From an uncultured Carboxylicivirga sp. (GTDB taxonomy: Bacteria; Bacteroidota; Bacteroidia; Bacteroidales; Marinilabiliaceae): DNA of 64,000 nt. The position numbers and the translations under genes were made by a program. The notes beneath the pieces are model-generated. The model searched no databases. It saw only the letters and a list, made by a program, of their open reading frames with translations, and was not told the origin of the DNA. The stretch lies in contig NZ_OY771430.1 of NCBI RefSeq assembly GCF_963674565.1, forward strand, positions 5,766,001 to 5,830,000, read 5' to 3'. This document shows, one piece after another, positions 1 through 9,258 of this stretch (positions are counted from its first letter, which is position 1; every line of letters starts with the position of its first letter).

Positions 1-1
1 T

Positions 2-295
2 ACCAATACAGATGCTTCTGATATAGCCTCGCAATATTTATCCATACAGGAAACTTATCCTAATAAGATTATAACGTTGAGTGAAATGGGTGGAGTGTCA
101 CCAATATCAGAGCAATGGAGAGCAGGTGCAACCTGGTCGTATTTTATGCCCTGGTATGATTATGATAGAACCAATGTAATTAATAGTGATGCTTTTTACC
201 AGACAGATCACTATCATGCTAATATAACATGGTGGGCAGACGCTGTTGCCCAAAGCTTTGTAATTACAAGGGATGAGATGCCGGATTTAAAGTGA
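2..295 (+). CDS. GH26 beta-mannanase, C-terminal fragment (5' end outside window)
   Basis: The open frame enters from the left edge in frame 2 and ends at TGA 293-295; about 97 residues are visible. The stretch TLSEMG followed about 15 residues later by GATWSYFMPWYDYDRT resembles the C-terminal part of GH26 endo-beta-1,4-mannanases, where the glutamate of a 'SE-G' motif near the end of the barrel is the catalytic nucleophile (codon 83-85 here). The end, with VITRDEMPDLK, also looks like a Bacteroidota GH26 C-terminus. It would cut the backbone of (galacto)(gluco)mannan. The next genes (acetyl esterases, a mannobiose-type epimerase and an alpha-galactosidase) fit mannan use. Signal peptide, acid/base residue and any extra domains are not visible, so the family call rests on the C-terminal motifs alone. 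Confidence 0.75.
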   Translation, partial: TNTDASDIASQYLSIQETYPNKIITLSEMGGVSPISEQWRAGATWSYFMPWYDYDRTNVINSDAFYQTDHYHANITWWADAVAQSFVITRDEMPDLK

Positions 296-364
296 GAAAA
301 CCTTATAGTATTCAGGCAGCTTGTATTAATGCAGGTTGCCCTTTTATGATTTAAATATTACAAA

Positions 365-1744
365 ATGAAACAGACTCGATTTTTGCTTGTTGGTTTGCTG
401 GTAATAATTACTATTACAACTAAGGCCAATGTTTCTTTACCTGCTGTTTTTGCTGATCATATGGTACTTCAGCAGCAAAGTGATGTTAAGATATGGGGGT
501 GGGGAAAACCACTGGAAGAAGTAAAACTAAAAGCAGGTTGGAGTGCTGATACCTTGAAAACAGTGGTTAATAATCAGGGTAAGTGGTCAGTTCAAATTCA
601 GACTCCCAAAGCAGGAGGTCCTTATGAAATTACTATTCAGGGCTATAACTTACTCACATTGAAAGATATTCTGATTGGAGAAGTTTGGTTATTGTCTGGT
701 CAGTCTAATATGGAATGGACAACAAGGGGAGGAATAATAGGTAAAGAAGAAGCCGTGAAAGAAGCCGATCTTCCTAATATTCGGTTATTTACTGTAACGC
801 CACGCACGGCTTTAAACCCTACCCATGATGTTAGTGGTGAATGGAATGTTTGTACTCCTGAAACCATGTTGGATTTTAGTTCGGTCGGTTATTTTTTCGG
901 TAAGAAACTGCAAGAAAATCTGGATGTTCCAATTGGAATGATTTGTTCAAGCTGGGGTGGTACACCAGTGGAAGTATGGATGCCGGAGGAAGTATTAGAA
1001 GCAGATTCTCAATTAATAACATCTGCAAAATCTTTACAGCCAGTACCATGGGGACCGGTTGAACCCGGAAGAGCCTTTAATGCAATGATTGCACCTATGA
1101 TGCCATTTCAGTTTGCCGGAGTGCTTTGGTATCAGGGAGAAGCAAATACTGCCAATCCATCAACTTATACAGCAATGTTGCAGACCATGATTAAATCGTG
1201 GAGAGTCGGCTTTGAAAAAGATTTTCCTTTCTATTTTGCTCAGATTGCTCCATGGAATGGTTATGGAGGTACTTCAGGTGTTGAAATCAGAGAAGCTCAA
1301 GGTAAGGCTTTGAGTCTTGCAAAAACCGGCATGGTAATGACCAGTGATATTGGAGATACCATTGATATTCACCCACGAAATAAGAAAGATGTGGGGCTGC
1401 GTTTTGCTAATCTGGCTTTAAATCAAACCTATGGTAAAACTGATTTGCCAATTTATGGTCCGCAATATTCTTCTTATCAGGTGAAAGGAACCAAAGTAAC
1501 TGTTTTGTTTGATCATGCCGATGGATTAAATGTTAAGGGTGATGCACTATCGTTATTCGAAGTGAAGGACCAAAATGGAGAATGGCATAAGACAAAGGCA
1601 AAAATCAGAAAAAATACTGTGGTTTTAAGTAGTAAGGTGAAAGAACCGGTTGCTGTGCGATTTGCATGGAGTAATGCAGCTACACCAGGTTTGTTTAACA
1701 ATGATAAGTTACCTGCATCCTGTTTTAATACCGATATGCCATAA
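365..1744 (+). CDS. SGNH/SASA-family carbohydrate acetyl esterase (sialate O-acetylesterase-like)
   Basis: This 459-residue protein starts with a Sec signal peptide (MKQTRFLLVGLLVIITITTKA) and is probably periplasmic. The LSGQSNMEW motif carries the nucleophile Ser114, and the IDIHPRNK segment supplies the candidate catalytic His336, as in the SASA (PF03629) sialate O-acetylesterase-like family. Relatives include acetyl esterases acting on plant xyloglucan or mannan (CAZy CE20-type). The N-terminal part (VFADHMVLQQ) is the usual beta-sandwich lead-in of this family. It lies 69 bp behind the GH26 gene and 39 bp before the epimerase gene, so it is likely in the same operon. Removal of acetyl groups from glucomannan or xyloglucan is inferred from context. 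Despite the family name, no sialic-acid genes are nearby. Confidence 0.8.
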   Translation: MKQTRFLLVGLLVIITITTKANVSLPAVFADHMVLQQQSDVKIWGWGKPLEEVKLKAGWSADTLKTVVNNQGKWSVQIQTPKAGGPYEITIQGYNLLTLKDILIGEVWLLSGQSNMEWTTRGGIIGKEEAVKEADLPNIRLFTVTPRTALNPTHDVSGEWNVCTPETMLDFSSVGYFFGKKLQENLDVPIGMICSSWGGTPVEVWMPEEVLEADSQLITSAKSLQPVPWGPVEPGRAFNAMIAPMMPFQFAGVLWYQGEANTANPSTYTAMLQTMIKSWRVGFEKDFPFYFAQIAPWNGYGGTSGVEIREAQGKALSLAKTGMVMTSDIGDTIDIHPRNKKDVGLRFANLALNQTYGKTDLPIYGPQYSSYQVKGTKVTVLFDHADGLNVKGDALSLFEVKDQNGEWHKTKAKIRKNTVVLSSKVKEPVAVRFAWSNAATPGLFNNDKLPASCFNTDMP

Positions 1745-1783
1745 GTATTTATAAAAGGTCAAAAGCATAGAACACTTTTTAGA

Positions 1784-2986
1784 ATGAAAACAGACGAAAT
1801 GAATAATATGATCCAGGAGATGGATCAGGAGTTGAAAGAGATATTAATGTTTTGGGCGGATCACTCATTGGACACTGTAAGAGGAGGATTTATAGGGGAA
1901 ACAGACCGTGCCGGAGATAAAAAAGAAGATGCAGATAAAGGTGCAGTATTAAATGCCCGATTGTTATGGACCTTTTCTTCAGCCTATAATTTTTATAGAG
2001 ATAAGAAGTATCTGGATTTAGCTGACAGGGCTTATGATTATCTTATGACTTATTTCTGGGATAAGAAAAATGGTGGTTTATACTGGGCCGTTGATTCAAA
2101 AGGTGAAGTATCCAATAAGCGTAAGCAAGCATATGCTCAGGGATTTGGTATTTATGGATTATCAGAATATTATAAAGCATCGGGCAAGAAAGAAGCTCTG
2201 GAAAGTTCCATTGAATTATATCAGCTTATTGAGAAATTTTTCAAGGATGATGAGCTGGGAGGTTACATTGAAGCTTTGGATGATGATTGGACACCATTGG
2301 AGGATATGCGTTTAAGTTTAAAAGATGCCAACGAACCAAAGTCGATGAATACGCATCTGCATATAATTGAACCTTATACCAATTTATATCGAATGTGGCC
2401 GGATGCTGATCTTAAAAAACGCATTCAGCATTTACTTGAAGTTTTCAGAGATCATATTATTAATCAGGAGACTGCACATTTTCATTTATTCTTCGATATG
2501 GACTGGACAATAAAATCTGAGATTGTGTCTTATGGTCATGATATTGAAGGTGCATGGTTATTGACTGAGGCGGCTCATGAAATACAAGATGAAGAACTGT
2601 TAAGCCAAATGAAGGAAATTGGAAAACGCATGGTGGATATTACCATTAAGGAGGGTATGGATAGCGATGGAAGTGTTTTCTATGAAAAAGAGGATGGTCA
2701 TCTGGATACTGATAAACATTGGTGGCCGCAAGCCGAAGCCATGGTTGGTTTAATGGATGTATATCAAAATACAGGCGATATTGCTTATCTGGAAGCTATT
2801 CAGAAAGTGTGGGTTTTTATCAAATCGTATGTAAAAGACAAAGAATATGGTGAGTGGTTTGGTAAAGTAAAAGCAAATGGACAACCGGTACTGGAAGATT
2901 GTAAAATTGGATTCTGGAAATGTCCATACCATAATTCAAGAGCTTTGCTGGAAGTGATAAACAGACTTAAAACCATAAATAACTAA
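1784..2986 (+). CDS. Cellobiose/mannobiose 2-epimerase (AGE superfamily)
   Basis: This is a 400-residue cytoplasmic protein with no signal peptide, the normal length for cellobiose 2-epimerase (EC 5.1.3.11). It has the (alpha/alpha)6 AGE-fold signatures: LNARLLWTFSSA near residue 60, MNTHLHIIEPYTN with His191/His193, SYGHDIEGAWL with His252, and KCPYHNSRALLE with His383. His252 and His383 match the two catalytic general acid/base histidines of the family. These enzymes convert beta-1,4-mannobiose to mannosyl-glucose, which a GH130 phosphorylase then splits. The link with GH26 and GH27 genes supports the mannobiose role, but no GH130 gene is present in the window, so it may lie upstream. Conversion of N-acylglucosamine is less likely given the motifs and context. 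Confidence 0.88.
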   Translation: MKTDEMNNMIQEMDQELKEILMFWADHSLDTVRGGFIGETDRAGDKKEDADKGAVLNARLLWTFSSAYNFYRDKKYLDLADRAYDYLMTYFWDKKNGGLYWAVDSKGEVSNKRKQAYAQGFGIYGLSEYYKASGKKEALESSIELYQLIEKFFKDDELGGYIEALDDDWTPLEDMRLSLKDANEPKSMNTHLHIIEPYTNLYRMWPDADLKKRIQHLLEVFRDHIINQETAHFHLFFDMDWTIKSEIVSYGHDIEGAWLLTEAAHEIQDEELLSQMKEIGKRMVDITIKEGMDSDGSVFYEKEDGHLDTDKHWWPQAEAMVGLMDVYQNTGDIAYLEAIQKVWVFIKSYVKDKEYGEWFGKVKANGQPVLEDCKIGFWKCPYHNSRALLEVINRLKTINN

Positions 2987-3022
2987 TAGTCTTTTATAGT
3001 TAACCTAAATGATTTGAATACA

Positions 3023-4189
3023 ATGAAAAGATTCCTGTTATTGCTAATGGTTATTTCTCATTTTACTTTCAGTAATTCATGTACTAAAGCAGAAACGGAG
3101 GAAAAACTGGCACCTGAATTTCGATCAAGCATCCCAGCGAATAATGAAACGGATGTGGATATGTCCTCAAATATAGAGTTAACTTTCAATGAGGTTGTTT
3201 ATTTGACAGAAAATCATGGTATTACTGTCAATGATGTTCCAGCAACAGTTGAAGCTTTATATACAAAGTTGAATTTGTCCATTAATATGACACCGGGCAC
3301 TCAATATAAAATTTTGATTCCCAAAGGTGCTCTTGTTAATATGGATGGGATAAAATTAGATGAAGAAATAGAACTGATGTTTACAACAAAAGAAGAAACG
3401 GTTCGTCATAAAGACCCTAATTTTCATATTTACCTATGCTTTGGTCAGTCAAATATGGAAGGACAAGGTGTTATCGAATCTCAGGATAAAACTGTTAATG
3501 AGCGATTTCAGGTATTACAGGCTTTGGATTGCTCTGATTTAGGTTCAAAGGGTAAATGGCGTGATGCAGTGCCACCTTTATGTCAATGTGCATCGGGTTT
3601 AACTCCTGCTGATTATTTTGGGCGAACGCTGATCGAGAATCTTCCTGATTCAATAAAAGTTGGAGTTATCAATATGGCCATTGGTGGGTGTGATATCAGA
3701 TTATTTGATAAGGATATTTATCAGGATTATACAGCTACCTATAACGAGAGTTGGTTTACCGATAAGGTAGCAGCCTATGATGGAAATCCATATCAGTATT
3801 TGATTGATCTTGCTAAAGTGGCTCAACAAGATGGGGTAATTAAAGGAATACTGTTGCATCAGGGAGAAACCAATACCGGTGATGCAGAATGGCCAAATTA
3901 CGTCAGGAAAATTTATGAAGACATGATGTGGGATTTAACTCTTTGTCCAGATGAAACACCTCTGTTGGCAGGTGAAGTTTTTTCTGGTGAAAGCAATTGT
4001 TGTAGTTCGATGAATCCAATAATAAACACCTTACCATCGCATATTGCCAATGCTCATGTAATTTCTTCAGACGGTTGCACTGGGCAGGATGAAGCTCATT
4101 TTGATTCAGCAGGTTATAGAGAATTGGGTAAAAGATATGCTGTTAAAATGTTATCCTTATTAGGATATGAAGATATAGTTACTGAATAA
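3023..4189 (+). CDS. Putative lipoprotein: Big_5-like domain plus CE6-type SGNH acetyl esterase
   Basis: I start this at ATG 3023 (388 residues), which gives a good signal peptide (MKRFLLLLMVISHF...SNSC); a TTG at 3014 is in frame but adds only MNT. The cysteine in SNSC suggests a lipoprotein, with a loose lipobox. Residues about 30-125 form an Ig-like module of the SbsA/Big_5 type (PANNETDVDMSSNIELTF). Residues 130-388 are a SASA/CE6 esterase with FGQSNMEG (Ser143) and a DxxH motif (Asp356, His359). The esterase half closely matches the C-terminal half of the 48769-51102 gene, including the LLHQGETNTGD block. It probably deacetylates a hemicellulose at the cell surface or in the periplasm. 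It follows the epimerase by 36 bp. Confidence 0.8.
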   Translation: MKRFLLLLMVISHFTFSNSCTKAETEEKLAPEFRSSIPANNETDVDMSSNIELTFNEVVYLTENHGITVNDVPATVEALYTKLNLSINMTPGTQYKILIPKGALVNMDGIKLDEEIELMFTTKEETVRHKDPNFHIYLCFGQSNMEGQGVIESQDKTVNERFQVLQALDCSDLGSKGKWRDAVPPLCQCASGLTPADYFGRTLIENLPDSIKVGVINMAIGGCDIRLFDKDIYQDYTATYNESWFTDKVAAYDGNPYQYLIDLAKVAQQDGVIKGILLHQGETNTGDAEWPNYVRKIYEDMMWDLTLCPDETPLLAGEVFSGESNCCSSMNPIINTLPSHIANAHVISSDGCTGQDEAHFDSAGYRELGKRYAVKMLSLLGYEDIVTE

Positions 4190-4246
4190 GTATTCAGTTT
4201 AATGGTTAAATGGAAAATGAATAAATAGTTATATAAATAGTGTTTT

Positions 4247-5461
4247 ATGAAAAAAGGAATATTTTTGTTGGTTGCTGCTTTACTTGCTTTACATGTGAGT
4301 GCTCAAAAAGCTGAAAACCTTGCCTTAACTCCGCCGATGGGATGGAATAGTTGGAATACTTTCGGAACTGATATTAATGAAAAACTGGTGAAAGATATTG
4401 CTGATGCTTTTGTAGAGACTGGTTTGAAAGATGCTGGTTATGAGTATTTGGTATTGGATGATGGTTGGATGGCAATGGAACGTGATGAGAACTATAACCT
4501 TGTACCCGATCCCAAAAAATTTCCTAACGGAATGAAGGCGGTTGTGGATTATGTGCACAGTAAAGGATTGAAATTTGGTATTTATAATTGTGCCGGAAAT
4601 AAAACTTGTGCCGGCTATCCGGGTAGCCGGGGTTTTGAGTATCAGGATGCAAAATTATATGCCGAGTGGGGAGTTGATTTTTTAAAGTACGATTGGTGTA
4701 ACACGGAAAATCTGAATGCCAAAGGTGCATATCAAACCATGCGTGATGCCTTGCATGCAACTGGTCGTCCTATTCTTTTCAGTATCTGCGAATGGGGTGA
4801 CAACGATCCATGGAAATGGGGTGAAGAAATGGGGCATATGTGGCGTGTTACCGGCGATATCATTAACTGCTGGGATTGTAAGGTAGGACATGGTACATGG
4901 TCGTCATTAGGTGTTTGGCCAATCATAAAATTACGCAAGGATATACGTAAATATTCAGGACCAGGTCACTGGAACGATTTTGATATGATGGAAGTGGGTA
5001 ACGGAATGCCTGAGGGACAGGATCGTGTTCATTTTGCCATGTGGGTAATGTTATCATCACCATTGATTATGGGTAATGATTTACGTTCGGCATCAGAAGA
5101 AACCATCGAAATATTAACAAATAAGGAAGTAATTGCAGTTAGTCAGGATAAGATGGGTATTCAGGCCTATTGTCATTCTGATGAAGGTAAAATTGAAATA
5201 TGGGCTAAGCCAATGGCTGATGGAGAGTGGGCTTTTGCCATTGTAAATATGAGCGAGGAACCTGTTGAAATCAATCATGATTGGGCGTGGCATCCGGTTA
5301 AGGATGATTTATCCGGAAGAAGTTTGTCTGTAGAACAAATCGAATACACCATCAGAGACCTATATAATCATAAAGATTTAGTTACAACTAAAAAGAATCT
5401 GAAAGCCACAATACCGGGGCATGATGTGTTAATGATCAGACTAACACCAAAGAAAAAATAG
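4247..5461 (+). CDS. GH27 alpha-galactosidase
   Basis: This 404-residue exported enzyme has the signal peptide MKKGIFLLVAALLALHVSAQ. It shows the GH27 signatures PPMGWNSWNTFG, LVLDDGWM, DFLKYDWC with the nucleophile Asp149, and GHWNDFDMMEVGN with the acid/base Asp246. A C-terminal antiparallel beta domain ends the protein near residue 400. Length and motif order are normal for the family. It removes alpha-1,6-galactose side chains from galactomannan or galactoglucomannan, the expected partner of the GH26 enzyme and the epimerase. It lies 57 bp after the CE6-like gene, and a long hairpin follows it at 5469-5502. Confidence 0.92.
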   Translation: MKKGIFLLVAALLALHVSAQKAENLALTPPMGWNSWNTFGTDINEKLVKDIADAFVETGLKDAGYEYLVLDDGWMAMERDENYNLVPDPKKFPNGMKAVVDYVHSKGLKFGIYNCAGNKTCAGYPGSRGFEYQDAKLYAEWGVDFLKYDWCNTENLNAKGAYQTMRDALHATGRPILFSICEWGDNDPWKWGEEMGHMWRVTGDIINCWDCKVGHGTWSSLGVWPIIKLRKDIRKYSGPGHWNDFDMMEVGNGMPEGQDRVHFAMWVMLSSPLIMGNDLRSASEETIEILTNKEVIAVSQDKMGIQAYCHSDEGKIEIWAKPMADGEWAFAIVNMSEEPVEINHDWAWHPVKDDLSGRSLSVEQIEYTIRDLYNHKDLVTTKKNLKATIPGHDVLMIRLTPKKK

Positions 5462-5468
5462 AATAAAC

Positions 5469-5502
5469 AGCAGTATAAGTCAGGCAACTGGCTTATGCTG
5501 CT
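5469..5502 (+). terminator. Long hairpin with GCAA tetraloop between GH27 and GH9 genes
   Basis: Two 15-base arms (5469-5483 and 5488-5502, with two G-T pairs) enclose a GCAA loop and are followed by TTCTT. The U-run is weak, so this could be a leaky terminator or an mRNA-stabilising/processing hairpin that sets GH27 versus GH9 levels rather than a full stop. Confidence 0.55.
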
Positions 5503-5520
5503 TTCTTAAATCCCAAAGCT

Positions 5521-7149
5521 ATGAAAATCTCCTTCCTCAATCTTCTTCTTATATTAGTCATTTCATCTTGTACTTCAAAAACAAGTATTAAAGTTAATTC
5601 ATTGGGATATAAGCCTGATGATGCAAAATATGCCAGTATAACACAACCATCAGAAACCACCTTTTCAATTATTGATCATCAGACTAAAAAAACAGTTTTT
5701 AAAGATGAGATCAGTCAAACGATATTTCAGAATGATGTAAATGAGAAAGTCGCCAGAATTAATTTTTCAGACCTTAATCAACCTGGTAACTATTATATAA
5801 AAGTAGGTGATGTAGCTTCTCCTGTATTTACAATTAGCAAAGATGTTTTTAAGAAACCGCTGTATACTTCGATGCGTGCTTTTTATTTGTGGCATTGTGG
5901 TGAGGCAGTTGAAGGAGAGCATGACGGACAAACTTACACACATGAAGAATGTCACACCGATGATGGTTATACTGCTTATCAAGAAGGTGATGAGCAAAAG
6001 AAGGATGGTGTTGGTGGATGGCACGATGCAGGAGACTATGGAAAGTATACTGTGAATGCAGGTGTAACGGTTGGTTCTCTGTTTTTGGCATGGGAGCATT
6101 TCAAGGATAAGTTATCTGCTTTGAATCTGCACTTGCCTGAAAATAGTGAGAATGCTAAATACCCTGATTTTCTGAAGGAAATTAAATATGAGATTGATTG
6201 GTTGTTTAAAATGCAATACAATGATGGCTCAGGTCGTGTGTCTCATAAGCTAACCCGTAAATTCTTTTCAGGATTTATAATGCCGGAAACAGATAATGAA
6301 AAAAGATATTTTACAACCTGGAGTTCTGCGGCTACGGCTGATTTTGTGGCAATGATGGCGATGGCTTCCCGTAATTTACGCCCTTTTGATGAATTGTATG
6401 CCGATAGCTGTTTGGCAGCGGCTAAAGTAAGTTACCAATGTTTATTGAAACACCCTGAGCATGTTAAGTTTGAACAAGGCGATTTTTCTACAGGAGGATA
6501 CCAGACCAATGATGAGGATGATCGTTTGTGGGCAGCAGCTGAAATGTGGCTGGCAACAGGTGAACAACTTTACCTCGACGATCTTGAACAACGTTTAAGT
6601 GTGCTGGATAATTTAGTTGAGTTAAATTGGGATTGGGGCAATGTAGGTAATCTTGGGGTTTATGGTTATGTATTGCATCCAACTGAAACTCAAAATCAGG
6701 ATTTATATATAAAAGCTAAATCAGCCGTTTTGTCGGTTGCTGATTCGATTGTGAAGAACACACAAAAAGATGTTTATGGCAGATCGTTTGATAAGTATTT
6801 CTGGGGTTGTAACGGAACTGTAGCCCGTCATTCTATCAATCTAGGAGTTGCTAATTTACTTCAGCCAGATAAAAAGTATGCAGATGCATCGGTTAACATT
6901 GTTAGCCACTTGTTTGGGTGTAATTATTATGGCAGATCTTACATTACCGGTTTGGGAATAAATCCGCCAATGTATCCGCATTCGCGCAGGAGTGCAGCCG
7001 ATTCTGTTGATGCTCCTTGGCCGGGATATATTGTTGGTGGAGGACATACCGCTACTGACTGGGTTGATAAAGAAGAAAGTTATAGCCATAATGAAATTGC
7101 CATTAACTGGCAGGCCGGTTTAGTTTATCTGTTGTCTTCGGTTTATTAA
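5521..7149 (+). CDS. GH9 endo-glucanase, lipoprotein, with CelD_N Ig-like domain
   Basis: This is a 542-residue protein with a lipoprotein signal (MKISFLNLLLILVISSC, Cys17). Residues about 22-105 are the N-terminal Ig-like CelD_N module (IKVNSLGYKPDDAKYA), and residues 115-542 are the GH9 (alpha/alpha)6 barrel. The motif GGWHDAGDYGKY holds the catalytic base pair Asp169/Asp172, and SHNEIAINWQAG near the C-terminus holds the acid Glu525. GH9 enzymes are inverting endo-beta-1,4-glucanases; the member in the characterised Bacteroides xyloglucan locus acts on xyloglucan. With the following GH5, GH31 and GH3 genes this completes a xyloglucan toolkit. No terminator is obvious after it, but a 397-bp gap precedes the next gene. 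Confidence 0.9.
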   Translation: MKISFLNLLLILVISSCTSKTSIKVNSLGYKPDDAKYASITQPSETTFSIIDHQTKKTVFKDEISQTIFQNDVNEKVARINFSDLNQPGNYYIKVGDVASPVFTISKDVFKKPLYTSMRAFYLWHCGEAVEGEHDGQTYTHEECHTDDGYTAYQEGDEQKKDGVGGWHDAGDYGKYTVNAGVTVGSLFLAWEHFKDKLSALNLHLPENSENAKYPDFLKEIKYEIDWLFKMQYNDGSGRVSHKLTRKFFSGFIMPETDNEKRYFTTWSSAATADFVAMMAMASRNLRPFDELYADSCLAAAKVSYQCLLKHPEHVKFEQGDFSTGGYQTNDEDDRLWAAAEMWLATGEQLYLDDLEQRLSVLDNLVELNWDWGNVGNLGVYGYVLHPTETQNQDLYIKAKSAVLSVADSIVKNTQKDVYGRSFDKYFWGCNGTVARHSINLGVANLLQPDKKYADASVNIVSHLFGCNYYGRSYITGLGINPPMYPHSRRSAADSVDAPWPGYIVGGGHTATDWVDKEESYSHNEIAINWQAGLVYLLSSVY

Positions 7150-7546
7150 TATCAATCCTTTTTAGCTGAATATTCTGTCTATTACCAGAAAAACCGTATT
7201 CTGAATTATATTGATGTATTAGATTTTAAGTGGTATTATATCAGGAAGTTATGTGTTATTGTTGTTTTTGCTTGTTAACCAATGATGTATACAACAGAAA
7301 CAAAATAGCCATAGGTGTTATCATTTAAACATTTATCATTAACAAAAATTTAGAAACCAAATAAAGTCTTGATCTACTTTTGCTTCTGTAGGTTTCAAGC
7401 TTACTGCATGTTATGTAATGTATGGCTCGGAAATCTGCAATATAAAATCCTGCCAAAGGGTGAAGGCTTTATTTGTAAACTGAATTGAAAAAGATATTAA
7501 TAATAATTACCCAATCCTTTAACGGGTGGCATGATTTAACACGAAG
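7150..7546. other. Intergenic region between GH9 and GH5 genes
   Basis: This AT-rich gap of 397 bp has no convincing ORF. The only structured signal I see is a -7-like element at 7375-7382, listed separately. It probably holds a promoter that starts a second transcription unit for the GH5-GH31-GH3 genes. Confidence 0.5.
7375..7382 (+). promoter_or_regulatory. Possible Bacteroidota -7 promoter element
   Basis: TACTTTTG fits the TAnnTTTG consensus of Bacteroidota housekeeping promoters, about 165 bp before the GH5 start. I see no good TTTG element about 20 bp upstream, and such octamers occur by chance in AT-rich DNA, so this is tentative. Confidence 0.3.
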
Positions 7547-9223
7547 ATGAAAGAACTAAAAAGTAATATGCTGGTCTTGTTTTATGTATTGTTGACCTTG
7601 GTGGCATGTTCCGATAACTCATCAGAATTAACACCAGAGTTAGTAGTTTCAGCAACAGAATTAAATTTCACAAATGAAGAGCAGACGAAATCTTTAACTG
7701 TTTCTTCAAATGTTGAATTTACCATAGAAAGTTCAGCTTCCTGGTGTGTCGTTACACCTGAATCGGCTGAAGCTGGAATTAAAACGATTAAGGTAACAGC
7801 TGCAGAAAACACAGAAACAGAAGATCGAATAGCCACTATAACAATTACAGCCAGGGATCTGACAGAAACAATTTCAGTTCAACAGGATAAGAATATCGTT
7901 TTGGTACTTGAAACTGATGAATATACTCTTAATCCGGAAGCTCAGGAATTAACGATCTCTTTTAAACGTTCTGGAGATGTTGCAATTAATATTGATAGTG
8001 ATTGGATTTCACTTAAGGAATTGAAAAGTGAAATAGAAGATTCAAGGACCTTTATTATTGATGAAAATACTTCAATATTAATTCGTAAAGGCACCATCAC
8101 TTTTACTTTAGATAATATAAGTGAAACGGCAACCATTACACAAGAAGGCATTGATCCTGCAATTGAAGCAGATGCTACTGGTGTTGAAAGTACTGCTATT
8201 GAGTTAGGAGCCAGAATTATTGCCGGCTGGAATGTTGGTAATTCATTGGAAGTGCCAGGGGGAGAGACTAATTGGGGAAATCCAATGGTAAATAAAGATT
8301 TAATAGATGGAGTTAAAGCCGCCGGGTTTAATGCGGTTCGTATCCCATGTGCATGGAACGGATACATTATTGATGATGAAACTTATGAAATAGATTATGC
8401 CTGGTTAGCTCGTGTTAAAGAAGTAGTGGATTACTGTGTTGATAACGAGATGTATGCCATCATTAATACACACTGGGATGGTGGATGGCTGGAAGAACAT
8501 CCTCTATATTCAAAGCAGGAAGAAATTAATAATCAGTTATATGCTTTGTGGCAACAAATAGGAGTTTATTTCAGAGATTATGATGAACATTTATTGTTTG
8601 CCGGAACTAATGAGGTACACGAAGATTACAGTGAGCCATCATCCGAAAATATAGATGTACAACAATCTTTTAACCAGACTTTTGTTAATGCTGTTCGATC
8701 AACGGGTGGTAAGAATTACTATCGTAACCTGATTGTTCAAACATATAATACAAACATTGGTTGGGGCTTAAAGTATTTTGAGTTACCAACGGATGTGGTC
8801 AACAATCGCTTATTTGTTGAGGTGCATTACTACGATCCTTATGAATTTACGCTGAAAACTGACGCCGGTTATAACACCCAATGGGGACAGGGATATACGG
8901 ATGTAACCAGTTGGGGACAGGAAGATTATTTACAGGAGCAATTTGGCAAGATGAAGGCTGCATATTATGATTTAGGTTATCCAATTATTCTTGGAGAGTA
9001 CGGAGCAATTTATCGTTCATCATTAAGTGGTACTGCATTGCAATTACATAATGAGTCGCGTAATTATTTCCTTAAAACAGTTACAAGTGAAGCCAAGGCA
9101 AATGGATTCATTCCTTTTATTTGGGACAATGGAGCCGGCGATTTTGGTCTCTTTAACCGAAGCACAGGTGCACAGATTAAATCAGATGCTATTCAGGCAA
9201 TTATTGATGGAGCAAATAATTAG
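7547..9223 (+). CDS. BACON-BACON-GH5 endo-glucanase/xyloglucanase lipoprotein (GH5_4-like)
   Basis: This 558-residue lipoprotein has the signal MKELKSNMLVLFYVLLTLVAC. Two BACON-type beta-sandwich modules follow at about residues 28-115 and 118-200 (for example SSNVEFTIESSASWCVV). Residues about 215-555 are a GH5 barrel beginning GARIIAGWNVGNSLE. The acid/base is Glu356 in AGTNEVHED and the nucleophile is Glu484 in IILGEYGA. This layout, BACON plus GH5 subfamily-4-type catalytic domain on a lipid anchor, matches the surface endo-xyloglucanase that starts degradation in known xyloglucan PULs. The GH31 gene follows after 35 bp and is surely co-transcribed. Plain cellulase or mixed-linkage glucanase activity is possible. 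Confidence 0.9.
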   Translation: MKELKSNMLVLFYVLLTLVACSDNSSELTPELVVSATELNFTNEEQTKSLTVSSNVEFTIESSASWCVVTPESAEAGIKTIKVTAAENTETEDRIATITITARDLTETISVQQDKNIVLVLETDEYTLNPEAQELTISFKRSGDVAINIDSDWISLKELKSEIEDSRTFIIDENTSILIRKGTITFTLDNISETATITQEGIDPAIEADATGVESTAIELGARIIAGWNVGNSLEVPGGETNWGNPMVNKDLIDGVKAAGFNAVRIPCAWNGYIIDDETYEIDYAWLARVKEVVDYCVDNEMYAIINTHWDGGWLEEHPLYSKQEEINNQLYALWQQIGVYFRDYDEHLLFAGTNEVHEDYSEPSSENIDVQQSFNQTFVNAVRSTGGKNYYRNLIVQTYNTNIGWGLKYFELPTDVVNNRLFVEVHYYDPYEFTLKTDAGYNTQWGQGYTDVTSWGQEDYLQEQFGKMKAAYYDLGYPIILGEYGAIYRSSLSGTALQLHNESRNYFLKTVTSEAKANGFIPFIWDNGAGDFGLFNRSTGAQIKSDAIQAIIDGANN

Positions 9224-9258
9224 TTGTAAATTATAAGTTGAATAAAATAACATATAAA

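Noticed and set aside
365..1744. True sialate O-acetylesterase acting on host sialic acids
   Set aside because: No sialidase or sialic-acid catabolic gene is nearby; the neighbours are plant hemicellulose genes, so the family name is misleading here.
7942..8367. 141-codon - strand frame inside the GH5 gene
   Set aside because: Lies wholly opposite the well-supported BACON-GH5 coding sequence; a shadow frame.
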